From Lineus longissimus (taxonomy: Eukaryota; Nemertea; Pilidiophora; Heteronemertea; Lineidae), in contig NC_088309.1 of the NCBI RefSeq assembly GCF_910592395.1, positions 18,666,599 through 18,730,598 of the forward strand: a stretch of 64,000 nucleotides of DNA. The letters run 5' to 3'. A model generated the notes under the pieces. The model was not told the DNA's origin. It made no database searches and saw nothing but the letters and a program-made list of their open reading frames with translations. Positions 40,958 through 52,060 of this stretch are shown here, piece by piece. Made by a program: the position numbers and the translations under genes. The first letter of the stretch is position 1; every line of letters starts with the position of its first letter.

Positions 40958-42592
40958 GACGATAATATTCTAAAGTCTATTCGGAAAAACTTCATCTGCG
41001 TCATTAAATCTGTAATAAGTTGGACTTGTGACATTGCGCTTGGAAGAAGTTCTCGGACCTTCTTTTTATACCATTCCAACTTATGTTTGAATTTTCATGG
41101 ACTTTATCTTGCGACTGGCAATGACTTGAATTAAGTTGGTATATATGGGTATGTATGTCTGAGTAAGAATTTGGAAGCTTCCATTTTTAAAACCTTGATT
41201 TTCAAGGGTGGGGTTATTTTGTGTTCGGGTGTTACAATCAGCATGTATTGGATTGGATTTCATAAAATTCAGTCTTCGCGCAATGGTGACATTCCTCAGC
41301 TTGGCCATGCAGTGATGTAAACATTCACCTGCACATTATGTCCATGAGTGTGGCCATGCATCATCTTGTTGATTATCTACATGTATAGTCCAGTCAAGTT
41401 TGGTGGCATTAAAATGTTTGTGTCATCACCTATCACAATAACTTGCTGTAGCCGTATTCAACGTGTGAGAGATGCGATAAAACTGCAACCAATACGAGGA
41501 AATTTCCGTAAGTTTTTATGGATTTGCACTTAACCCCGATGTTTTATATTCCTCGGGCACAAATACTAGTTATTCCACTTTCTGATGCAACATTTTTGGT
41601 GGATAACTGAAGAATTTGTATCAATTTGGACAAAACTGGCAATATGAAGTACCAGTTATTTCAATTTACATGCACTATTAGAAAAAAATACGAATAAAAT
41701 AAGTGGTAATTACCGGTAAATGTAATGAAATGTAGAAATAAGTAGGATTTTATACCCCTTTCTCATGTCACGCGGATGGGAGTTCAAGTTAAGTTAGTTT
41801 TTCTGGGATAATCTTTTTGTTAATGGCCAATTCTGCGGGATTCAACTTAAGTTGCTGGGATTTTTTCGTAATCTGACTTATTTCAACTTCTTTTTAATCT
41901 CCAAAATAAGCTAAATTAATTACCGGTAAATGTTAAATGCAAGTTCTGTTCCATCATGTAATAGCATTTGCTTTGCGACCAAACATGATTTTTTTTTTTC
42001 ATTTTACTAACGATGGTAACGGATCTAAAAAACATCGTTTGTATTGGCGTACATCGACCTCATTGAGATTCAAGGCAGGTTAGATTGTATGTCGATCTTC
42101 TCATGCCTACATGTATAGTAGGAATGCAAAGTACTCTGAAACCAAATAAAGCCTACGCACCCCCCCCCCCCCCCGTTTGGCTAAAATACATAAACGTAAC
42201 TTGAAAGAAATCCAACTAACGTTAGTAGTTTCTGGTGCAGAGCCCGAATCGATACGGACATAACATTTACGAATGGACATCCACTACTTCCATTTCAATA
42301 TAAAACTGTTGGTTATTTACAATACCTAGTTCTATCGTCCATTCGATACATAGTGTTGAAACATTTTCCTTCTGCAATTTTTATCAAAGAACTGACGCCC
42401 AACTTGCTATTTCCAGAGGATAAGCCGAGCTACATTATTAAAGGGAGGCTATAGGCAGTAGGAGTCAGGTAGGTCGCCAGGCATCGCAAGTCATTGAATT
42501 TAATCATGCTTGCATTATTGAATATAATCATCGCTGAGTCAAACACAACCCAGGCCCCTAACTTTGTATATACTAGTCACTCGATGACCAAC

Positions 42593-42963
42593 CACTAGTA
42601 GGAGGCTTTCTCCGACTTCTTAACGGTTCCTCTGACTTTTTCCTGATTTATCCGACAAAAGTCTGACATTGTCCGACTTTTCCTGAAGGGTCGGAGGTAT
42701 ATGCTGAATGGAGTTAGTGAGGTGCGAGCCAAACACTCATAGTGACCCTAAGTGTGACTACTAATTAGCTCACTCAATTAGGTCACCTCATTAAGCCCAT
42801 TCAACGTACGCCTTTGATCTTTAACGCCCTTTTGAGAACCCCTCGTATTTTTCACAGATTTTCTAGAAATGCGACCTTCCAGAGATCGGACTTTTGTCGG
42901 ACAAATCAGGAAAACGTTACTTAGAGAAAACGTTAAGAAGTCGGAAAAAGCCTCCTACTGGTG
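42593..42963. mobile_element. Foldback element, copy 2
   Basis: Same structure as 40587-40957: CACTAGTAGGAGGCTTTCTC to AGCCTCCTACTGGTG, about 370 bp, diverged in sequence. The two copies stand in the same neighbourhood but with different flanks. Confidence 0.8.
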
Positions 42964-43094
42964 AACGACCCCTAGCTCCTGGCTATAGTTCCCATTTAAG
43001 AGACAACTATAGCCTTATTAACCGATATCTAATTTTGATAGCCATTACGAAAGTAGGCCTACAGTAGATCTATACCTACAGGTATTAAAATGGT

Positions 43095-43485
43095 TCAGTG
43101 CGAAGTGCTCCCATGGCGACATCTTAGAGAAGCATGGTTCAGTGTAAATGTCTCTATGGTGACATCGACTAGAAACATGGTTCAATGTGTAGCGCTTCCA
43201 TTAAGATATCTTATAGAAGCATGGTTCAGTGTTAAGTGCTTTAATCCATAGTGACACCTGATAGAAGCATGGCTCCTCTATGAAGTGCTTTAATGTCGAC
43301 ATAAGCATGGTTCAATGTGAAGCGCTTCCATGAAGATAGCTAATAGAAGCATGATTCAATGTGGAGTTCTTCCATGGTGCTATCTAAGCATGGTTCAATG
43401 TGAAATGCTTCCATGGTGCTATCTGATAGAAGCTAGGCTCAATATGAAGTGCTTCCATTGTAACATATAATAGAAGCTAGGTTTA
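43095..43485. repeat. Degenerate minisatellite, unit about 45-60 bp
   Basis: Eight or so diverged units built on GAAGCATGGTTCAATGTGAA, then GCTTCCATGGTG and ATCT(GA)TAGAAGC. Non-coding. Confidence 0.8.
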
Positions 43486-44766
43486 CTAACAGCTGGAGTT
43501 ACAATAACAAACTGATTAAATATAGGCGAACATATGATCCTGAAAATGTTCTTCTGGTAGAAGCATTTTTGTCAACTTGAAGGAAAGTTTCTCTAACACT
43601 AAGTTACATCCACTATGCGAGTCGTTAAATCTTTGTACAAGTAACTAAACAAATTGACAGAATCATATATATATGTACAGCCAGCAGTGTATGACCGGTA
43701 ATACACTGCTGGTACAGCGTATAAAAGGTTATCACATTCTCAATATTACATATACCATTAGCCTCCGATGCAGGTTAGAAATTATGCAATATTGCACCTT
43801 CGTGGAAGGATGGGTAAATCATTGCTGTTTACCGCCAAATACAGATAAACAACCCCTTCAAGATTTGTTTAATGTCGTTTTACCGTTACTGAGAAGTAAA
43901 TGCCGAATGGTCCTTTAAGCGTTTCCAAGCGTCTACACCCAAGAATTCATAAACGCAGTGGTGCAAACTCTGACACCCAAACCACTTAGACTCGGCTCAG
44001 ACGCTCATAAGTCCGTTTCTGGCTCCGGAGGTGGTTGGTCCACTCGAGGGACCATGACAAATCACAGTCAGTTGGTGCGCCTTTAGACGATCCGAATGAG
44101 TCGGGTTGGTCCCGTGTCAACGGCTTTATTGCTCTGTTGCTCTCAGGGAGTCTCATTTCTTCGTCCCTATTCTGCCTATCGGAATGGTGATGCTAGTTTG
44201 CCGGACAGCAGTCAGCCCGAGGGTTCCTGTTGGCCGCTCTCATCGCTTATAAATGTTTGCAGGGTCGTGACCTCGGGGATCGAGATGGAAGATAGTTCTG
44301 GGAAGCTCGATTAGGAATTAGAGGGAATGCATAAATATGTGGGGTGGGGTCTGTTGGGAGGAAACGTCCATGCTTTGATGGAGATCCATGCAGTGGTCTT
44401 CAGCAGTCTAGGTTGAGCATTGTGTCCGTGGTGGGACCTTTTGCGTAGTCAGTCCGTCGTGATCACGGGGTCTCTGAATGGCCGATGCGGTCGCGGCTCC
44501 GATACGGGGCTTTCAACAGGCGTCTCGTCGAAAGGCTGCAACGAAATTGAGAGCAAGGAAACTATAAATTAGGTTACATTATTCTTTTTTTTAAACTTTC
44601 CTCTGGTATGTCTGGTGTTTCAGTATGTGACATTATCTGTAGATGGAGTTGTTGTCCATTCACTCAGAAATGTCTTTTATTGATAGCGTTGAAAATATTT
44701 TATCACGAAGGAAAAGTTCGATCACAAGCCAGACGGAGAGTTGAATTCGAATGGAGTCTTTTTATA

Positions 44767-44939
44767 CAGTGGAATCACCCTTAGCCGACACGTCTCTATT
44801 TCAGATGCCATTTCTATTAAGGACACTAGTTTTGGTACCAAATCGGTTGTTTCCCGTTAATCTCAAATCAGTACACCTCTCTATTAAGGACAACACTTTT
44901 CAGTCCCAATTGGGTGTCCGTAATGGAGAGATTCTACTG
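44767..44939. mobile_element. MITE related to 35435 copy
   Basis: CAGTGGAATCACC to GGAGAGATTCTACTG, with TA before the left end. The interior has TCTATTAAGGACA repeats as in the 35.4-kb copy. About 173 bp. Confidence 0.6.
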
Positions 44940-46425
44940 GATGATGATTAATGCGATAAGACTCCCTAGACCAAACCATTGACATGTTCAACCGATGTAC
45001 TCATGTACCATCACACAGACATCTAATTTGAGAGAGCTCATCAAATGTAACCGGTGTGAAAGTAAAGGTAGTACCCCAGAGAACTAGTCCTTGCTCGATT
45101 AGTTGGAAGGGCATGGCTAGATCGAGAGACGAGTAAAGCCTACTGTGTTCTTTCAGTAGAATATCATATTTTTCTCCGGACTTTCTCCGCATGGGTCTAA
45201 TATCCCTTTCGCATCGGTGATAGAGTTTAGTAACAGCTCAAGTTTACTGATATATTACACGACATCGTATATCACTAAAGCTTTGTATAAACACGTCTAG
45301 AGACACTAAACAGATACGTAAGAGCAATACACACTATGATACTCTTACAGTTACAACTCTAAATCACTGATTTTTCTACTGCAGTGCAACTAACATTAAA
45401 AATGAGTGAAATAAGGTGATCTAGGAAAAATCAGAGGGGCTAATGGGCATCAATACTGTAGACCGCCAAAATTTCGCTTTCATTTTAATTTTGCGGATTT
45501 TGCGAATGATATTGATTCGCGAAAAAAAAACTTCAAAAATGTATTTTCGACTGGAAAAAAAACAGAATAATTTCCTGGTCGGCTTTTTTCTTAGACATGC
45601 TCTTGAAATATAATAACTGGCCGCTTAATTTGTCAGATTTACAGTATGATAATAAATTTTGATCGATGTAATCGTTTCGTAAACAGACATGAAAGCATAG
45701 AAAATCGCTCTCCGCTGCACTTCTACTAGGAAGATGGTTACTCTTGGCGGCCATCTTGAATGTGATTTCTGCGGCTAATTTTGTCAAGTTTTTTGACCGA
45801 CATAGTAATTGAAAATGTTCTCTTGTTTCTGTCGCTTTTTTGTGCTTATTGATTAAGTGTAATCACAGCATAAATCAGTAGTTAGGTTGATGGGTAACGT
45901 AAATTAGATTGGTTAGTCTCAGCACGCAATATTCCAATTATATCTTCTGAAAATGATGCAACAAAGCATATTCTATAGAAGTGTACCTTGTCAATATTGG
46001 TGCTTCTCTCATGGTAAGATCAATAAGTTATGGCGGCTAGACACATGCAATTAAAAAATGCCGTGACATACCTATGGGGAAACGCCAATTTATAGATCCA
46101 ATACACATGTAAGAGATTGTGCATGACACTTGCCGACTCCAAGTCATAATAGCGACTATACTCCAATCCAACGTCCACATTTTGGGTCTCATTTGGACGC
46201 TTTAGAAAACGTTTGGTGTAAATAGGAAGGAAAACGAAAATGCAAAATGATTGAAAACGACTGTCCACAAGCAGGGAAAGAATAGTGAACATAAAGAACT
46301 GGTCACTGGCAAAACGTAAGAAAACTCCACGTGGAGGAAAACTACGTGATTCCTATGTGAAAGAATAAAGTACGTGTGCTACAGTTAACAGGACAGCCAT
46401 ACTCATAGCAAGCGGAAAGGATCCT

Positions 46426-47190
46426 CTAAATTTTACGTAATCCAGGAACCTTAGCGTAAAAATGCCTTGCCTTTGGTGGGTCCACGCAAGTCTGAAAGAA
46501 CGCTGATATATCGCCGCAAAACACCAGTACCATATCCAGAAGGTGTATGAAAGTAAATAGCGTGTTCTGCAAGTCTTGTGAAAGCGCATAAGCAGCTAAT
46601 CCGAATACTGACCAGTAAATTAATGTCCCGTTCAAATAAGCGAAAAATGCATTCAATCGTTTGTTCCACTTGTTGGGATCCTTGTAGCACCGCGCGCCTA
46701 TTAATCCTGAAATGAACGCCAGAGGCCCACCCCAGAACCCGGCGCAAACAAAATGTAATGTCGTCTCCACAGAGAAGTTTAGAACCCCGTTCATGACAAG
46801 GCCTAATCCTACAACAATCTGTGAAGCGGCACATCGCCTAACTCGCCGCAGTAGCCGATTTCGTTCTAACTCTTCAAATTCCTCGTCCTGGCCCGGGACG
46901 CTGAGCAAAGGATTCGGACAACTATACGCAGCACAACTGCTCGGTTTGCATTGGACATACTGTTCCGCAGTTCTTTGGATGTTGTTCAAGCTGAGGTGCG
47001 AGTTCCGTTTCAGGGAGTTAAGTCGTGCGTTTATTGAAAGTGCGTTCGGTGAGAGATGATTGTTCTTCAAGCCGGCATCATCCGGGTGCAGGCGGGCTGA
47101 GTAGCCGGACTGCATTCCTGTGTGCCTTGGCGTGGCTAGTATGGAGATGCGATTGTCGGCCGCCTTTGCTCGGGAGTTTGATTCTTCCAT
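46426..47190 (-). CDS. Four-transmembrane protein, CD20/MS4A-like
   Basis: 254 aa in one coding exon from ATG at 47190-47188 to TAG at 46428-46426. An acceptor (ATTTTACAG) ends 10 nt before the ATG, so at least one 5' untranslated exon lies upstream. Residues 1-115 are a polar cytosolic tail with many Ser and Asn. TM1 is about 122-139 (SQIVVGLGLVMNGVLNF), TM2 145-165 with FWGGPLAFISGLIG, TM3 180-202, TM4 209-235, then an 18-residue tail. The TM1 Gln, the WGG-x4-SG pattern of TM2 and four closely spaced helices fit the CD20-like (MS4A) family of plasma-membrane proteins, which often act in ion flux or receptor complexes. The N-tail is longer than in typical members. The family call is by pattern only. 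Confidence 0.7.
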   Translation of the reverse strand: MEESNSRAKAADNRISILATPRHTGMQSGYSARLHPDDAGLKNNHLSPNALSINARLNSLKRNSHLSLNNIQRTAEQYVQCKPSSCAAYSCPNPLLSVPGQDEEFEELERNRLLRRVRRCAASQIVVGLGLVMNGVLNFSVETTLHFVCAGFWGGPLAFISGLIGARCYKDPNKWNKRLNAFFAYLNGTLIYWSVFGLAAYALSQDLQNTLFTFIHLLDMVLVFCGDISAFFQTCVDPPKARHFYAKVPGLRKI

Positions 47191-47840
47191 TGGTTATCCC
47201 TGTAAAATATGAAAATGTGAAATGTGTTTTAGTGTCCTCGCTTTTAACATGCTTAAGTGACAGACGTTACCTGACGACAAAACGGGGCAAACGTATGCTT
47301 TTGAGCCAATGCGCCCGAAAAACAAACTATTGCACTGTGACTATAGGTTTCAAGTTGTTTTGAAGTTTAACATGTCGATGCGCCATAGAGTCATTGAACT
47401 ATTATACATTTTGAAAAAGGGTTTGGAATCGAGGTCAAACAAAATAGTTGTTGGCCTCAATGTATCCTCGGGAATTCAAGCCGCCGACTAGTCAAACCAT
47501 TCTCTGGAGTGCTCGAACACCTGGAATCAGTGAGTACTTCAGCTTGAAAAGTTCGGGTGAAGGGGTTTTCTTCATGATAATATTCATAATGGTATAAGAT
47601 GAAGGTATAAGAGGGCCGGCGAATCTAGGAACTGGAAGAAGAGGGAGCGTGCACTGCATTTCCAATTCTCATCAAAATTCCTGGATAGGTGTGTTCAAAA
47701 ATTTCATGAGTGGTCAATTTTAAAACGTTTGCATCAATTAGGAGCCGTGCGTCTGGTGCACCCGCTTTGATCCGCGCCAGATAAACGTACATGAATGAAT
47801 AATAATAAGAAATATTTTCAAAAAAAAACACGAAAAAATA

Positions 47841-47911
47841 GATTCGCCGAGTTCGAACCCATCACCATCCAATCCACAGTGCAACCGTCTAACCGCCGAG
47901 GCCATCAAGGC
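47841..47911 (-). ncRNA. tRNA-like SINE head, array unit 1
   Basis: On the minus strand a 71-nt segment has an A box (TGGCCTCGGCGG at position 8) and a B box (GGGTTCGAACTC near position 52) at tRNA spacing, followed at once by a T run that can end pol III transcription. The stems do not pair well, so it is a tRNA-derived SINE-like promoter rather than a working tRNA gene. Confidence 0.6.
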
Positions 47912-49098
47912 TTAAATGATAGACCGGGGTTTTCGTTGCTCAAGTCGTCACCATATTATGTAAAAAGCGCCATAATTGTGACGAGGTAACGCTGGCGGAA
48001 GAGTAATTGGGTACAAATAGTTCCAACTAATCGTATAACTCAATATTGCGACAGATTTTTCTTGATATATCGTATTTATATAGCTCGGTGATATAATAGA
48101 TAATGTTCGCAGTTGATTTAAATGTTTGAATGGCTTTCTGAAAATCCTTTTTAGAAGCGAGGTCAACAGGGTCAAAAGAAATAGTTTTTGGCGCCAAAGA
48201 TGTCAGCAATGGGGGATTTGAATTTAGATTCGAGTCGATTCTTTTGGAGTCGGAAGTGCGCATGCATACGGCAATCGTATTTATATAGCTCCGTGCACGT
48301 GATTTGAAGGGACAATTTGGGTTTGGGATTTAGGTGACCAGGCAGATGATATGTAATTTAAATCTATCCGCCTGCTCATCACTGTAGTTACAAACTAAAT
48401 GCTCATCACTAATAATGAATTTTGCGTGTAATGTGAGACGGGTTTGACATGACTTGCAAATCTTAGATTTTTAGGCAAACGTACAGATACATTCCGTTTT
48501 GGTGAGATCGTTTTCGGCAGTTGGATGATATGTCAATAATTCTCTCAGCTCCTTGAGAAGTCACGGTCCTACTTGAAGCTATTTTGCATGAAAAACAGCC
48601 TATCTCATGCCAAAGTTGTTCCTTCAACAAAGAATGTTTGTAGCTGATTTTATTGTTTGAATGGCCATTTTGAAAAAGGATTTGGAGTCGAGGTCAAACA
48701 AAATAGTTGTTGGCCTCAATGTACCCTCGGGAATTCAAGCCGCCGACTAGTCAAACCATTCTCTGGAGTGCTCGAACACCTGGAATCAGTGTGTACTTCA
48801 GCTTGAAAAGTTCGGGTGAAGGGGTTTTCTTCATGCATATATTCATAATGTTATAAGATGAAGGTATAAGAGGGCCGGCGAATCTAGGAACTGGAAGAAG
48901 AGGGAGCGTGCACTGCATTTCCAAGTCTCATCAAAATTCCTGGACAGGTGTGTTCCAAAATTTCATGAGTGGTCAATTTAAAAAAGTTTACATCAATTAG
49001 GAGCCGTGCGTCTGGTGCACCCGCTTTGATCCGCGCCAGATAAACGTACATGAATGAATAATAATAAGAAATATTTTTAAAAAAAACACGAAAAAATA

Positions 49099-49169
49099 GA
49101 TTCGCCGAGTTCGAACCCATGACCATCCAATCCACAGTGCAACCGTCTAATCGCCGAGGCCATCAAGGC
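49099..49169 (-). ncRNA. tRNA-like SINE head, array unit 2
   Basis: Same 71-nt tRNA-like segment as in unit 1 with few changes (A box TGGCCTCGGCGA, B box intact), followed by a T run on the minus strand. Confidence 0.55.
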
Positions 49170-50359
49170 TGTAATGATAGACCGGGGTTTTCGTTGCTCA
49201 AGTCGTCACCATGTAAAAAGCGCCATGATTGTGACGAGGTAACGCTGGCGGAAGAGTAATTGGGTACAAATAGTTCCAACTAATCGTATAACTCAATATT
49301 GCGACAGATTTTTCTTGATACATGTATATCGTTTTTATATAGCTCTGTGATATAATAGATAATGTTCGCAGTTGATTTTAATGTTTGAATGGCTTTCTGA
49401 AAAATCTTTTTAGAAGCGAGGTCAACAGGGTCAAAAGAAATAGTTTTTGGCGCCAAAGATGTCAGCAATGGGGGATTTGAAGTTAGATTCGAGTCGATTC
49501 TCTTGGAGTCGGAAGTGTGCATGCATACGGCAATCGTATTTATATAGCTCCGTGCACGTGATTTGAAGGGACTATTTGGGTGTGGGATTTAGGTGACCAG
49601 GCAGATGATATGTAATTTAAATCTATCCGCCTGCTCATCACTGTAGTTACAAACTAAATGCTCATCACTATAATAATGAATTTAGCGTGTAATGTGAGAC
49701 GGGTTTGACATGACTTGCAAATCTTAGATTTTTAGGCAAACGTACAGTTACATTCCGTTTGGGTGAGATCTTTTTGGCAGTTGGATGATATGTCAATAAT
49801 TCTCTCAGCTCCTTGAGAAGTCACGGTCCTACTTGAAGCTATTTTGCATGAAAAACAGCCTATCTCATGCCAAAGTTGTCCCTTCAACAAAGAATGTTTA
49901 TAGCTGATTTTATTGTTTGAATGGCCATTTTGAAAAAGGGTTTGGAATCGAGGTCAAACAAAATAGTTGTTGGCCTCAATGTACCCTCGGGAATTCAAGC
50001 CGCCGACTAGCCAAACCATTCTCTGGAGTGCTCGAACACCTGGAATCAGTGTGTACTTCAGCTTGAAAAGTTCGGGTGAAGGGGTTTTCTTCATGATAAT
50101 ATTCATAATGGTATAAGATGAAGGTATAAGAGGGCCGGCGAATCTAGGAACTGGAAGAAGAGGGAGCGTGCACTGCATTTCCAATTCTCATCAAAATTCC
50201 TGGACAGGTGTGTTCCAAAATTTCATGAGTGGTCAATTTAAAAAAGTTTACATCAATTAGGAGCCGTGCGTCTGGTGCACCCGCTTTGATCCGCGCCAGA
50301 TAAACGTACATGAATGAATAATAATAAGAAATATTTTCAAAAAAAAACACGAAAAAATA

Positions 50360-50430
50360 GATTCGCCGAGTTCGAACCCATGACCATCCAATCCACAGTG
50401 CAACCGTCTAACCGCCGAGGCCATCAAGGC
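50360..50430 (-). ncRNA. tRNA-like SINE head, array unit 3
   Basis: Third copy, with both boxes intact (TGGCCTCGGCGG and GGGTTCGAACTC) and T-run downstream on the minus strand. Confidence 0.55.
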
Positions 50431-51529
50431 TTTAATGATAGACCGGGGTTTTCGTTGCTCAAGTCTTCACCATATTATGTAAAAAGCGCCATGATTGTGA
50501 CGAGGTAACGCTGGCGGAAGAGTAATTGGGTACAAATAGTTCCAACTAATCGTATAACTCAATATTGCGACAGATTTTTCTTGATATATCGTTTTTATAT
50601 AGCTCGGTGATATGATAGATAATGTTCGCAGTTGATTTTAATGTTTGAATGGCTTTCTGAAAAATCTTTTTAGAAGCGAGGTCAACAGGGTCAAATAGTT
50701 TTTGGCGCCAAAGATGTCAGCAATGGGGGATTTGAAGTTAGATTCGAGTCGATTCTTTTGGAGTCGGAAGTGCGCATGCATACGGCAATCGTATTTATAT
50801 AGCTCCGTGCACGTGATTTGAAGGGACACTATGGGTGTGGGATTTAGGTGACCAGGAAGATGATATGTAATTTGAATCTATCCGCCTGCTCATCACTGTA
50901 GTTACAAACTAAATGCTCATCACTAATAATGAATTTAGCGTGTAATGTGAGACGGGTTTGATATGACTTTCAAATCTTAGATTTTTAGGCAAACGTACAG
51001 TTACATTCCGTTTGGTGAGATCTTTTTGGCAGTTGGATGATGTGTCAATAATTCTCTCAGCTCCTTGAGAAGACACGGTCCTATCCGTGTCCGCACTTTC
51101 TAGTAAATAACATCGTACTCCTTGTAAAAGAAATTCACACAAAAATACTTTAGGTGGTAACATTTTGCACTCGTCATCACCCAGATGCTTTTGTCCGTTT
51201 TCACTGCATTCTGCAATTGTCATTGACCTGTTGATATGGTTGTACCGATCGTGGATCTGAAAATATCATTCCTTTACCGAAGTCTGAAGAATTGGTTTTA
51301 AAACTTTCATAGCTAAGCGATAACTATTTTAAAGTGAGTTGTGATCGTAGAAGAATTGAAGAACAGTTGGTAATCGAAAAACATTGCTTCACTGGATCGA
51401 AGCTCAAAATTCAAATTTGAATCGGCAACCAAGGAAGCTTCAAAATATTCAGAAACTGGTTGTCATAGAAACGACTGCTGGAACAAATGGTTCCACCATC
51501 CGTTTCCCTAATGAGAATAAATAAAGTCA

Positions 51530-52060
51530 ACACTTTGGAAGGAGACTTGCATACAAATCGACTTGGATACCAGGCACGAACTTCTATCAGATTTATACAT
51601 GGCTGTGTCGGTAGATTTAGAGGAAATTGCATTGATATTATGTCTTCCCTTGAATCAGTGAAGGTTTGATCTCTTTGACCATTTCGAAAAACGATCCGCA
51701 AGCAATTTACATGTGGCCGCATCTTTTGTTTGTTACAAAAGACCACAAAAGCTTATTTCAATCTCCATCATCTGACTCGTCAGAGCTACAGTGTTTGGTT
51801 CCATGTGTAAAGCGATTGCGATCACTAAAAATTATTCCACGATCCGTTGCCTAATAAGAGAATTCAAAATTTTAGAAGAAGACTTGCCTACAAATCGACA
51901 TGGATGCTAGGCAAGCATTTCTATCAGTTATAAACAAGGTTGTGTCGGCAGATTTAGAGGAAATCGCATTAATATCATGTCCTCGTTTGAATCAATAAAG
52001 CGTTTGATCTCCTTGTCCATTTCGAAAATCGATGAAGCAGTTTATCAGAGGCTGTCAGAG
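51530..52060. repeat. Diverged direct repeat, spacing about 340 bp
   Basis: GACTTGCATACAAATCGACT, TGTGTCGGTAGATTTAGAGG and CCATTTCGAAAA of the first copy recur as GACTTGCCTACAAATCGACA, TGTGTCGGCAGATTTAGAGG and CCATTTCGAAAA. A third, weaker copy starts near 52150. Confidence 0.7.

Larger units (their letters stand above)
34921..46425. other. Long non-coding region between gene C and the four-TM gene
   Basis: No gene supported in 11.5 kb. It holds pogo-like MITEs (35435-35600, 44767-44939), hairpins (35882-36141, 36332-36421), a reverse fragment of the gene C intron repeat (37130-37345), a CACTCTT-family copy (about 39036-39175), two foldback elements (40587-40957, 42593-42963) and a degenerate minisatellite (43095-43485). 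Two AATAAA signals near 39643 and 39730 could mark a transcript end on the plus strand, but no exon leading to them is visible. Confidence 0.6.
47407..51083. repeat. Tandem array, 2.9 copies of a 1260-bp unit
   Basis: Units begin with CATTTTGAAAAAGG at 47407, 48666 and 49926 (spacing 1259 and 1260 bp). The third is cut at about 51083. The units differ by a few per cent, with small gaps. Each contains a tRNA-like pol III promoter, a poly-T terminator, and an inner pair of inverted arms (TTGAAGGGACAATTTGGG and CAAAGTTGTCCCTTCAAC types). The short frames in it repeat in every unit and are not genes. Confidence 0.92.

Noticed and set aside
43095-43485. CRISPR-like array
   Set aside because: Units are diverged and contiguous with no distinct spacers, in an animal genome. 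It is a degenerate minisatellite.
47841-47911. Functional tRNA gene
   Set aside because: A and B boxes are good but the acceptor, anticodon and T stems do not pair properly, and it recurs in a tandem unit. SINE head is the better reading.
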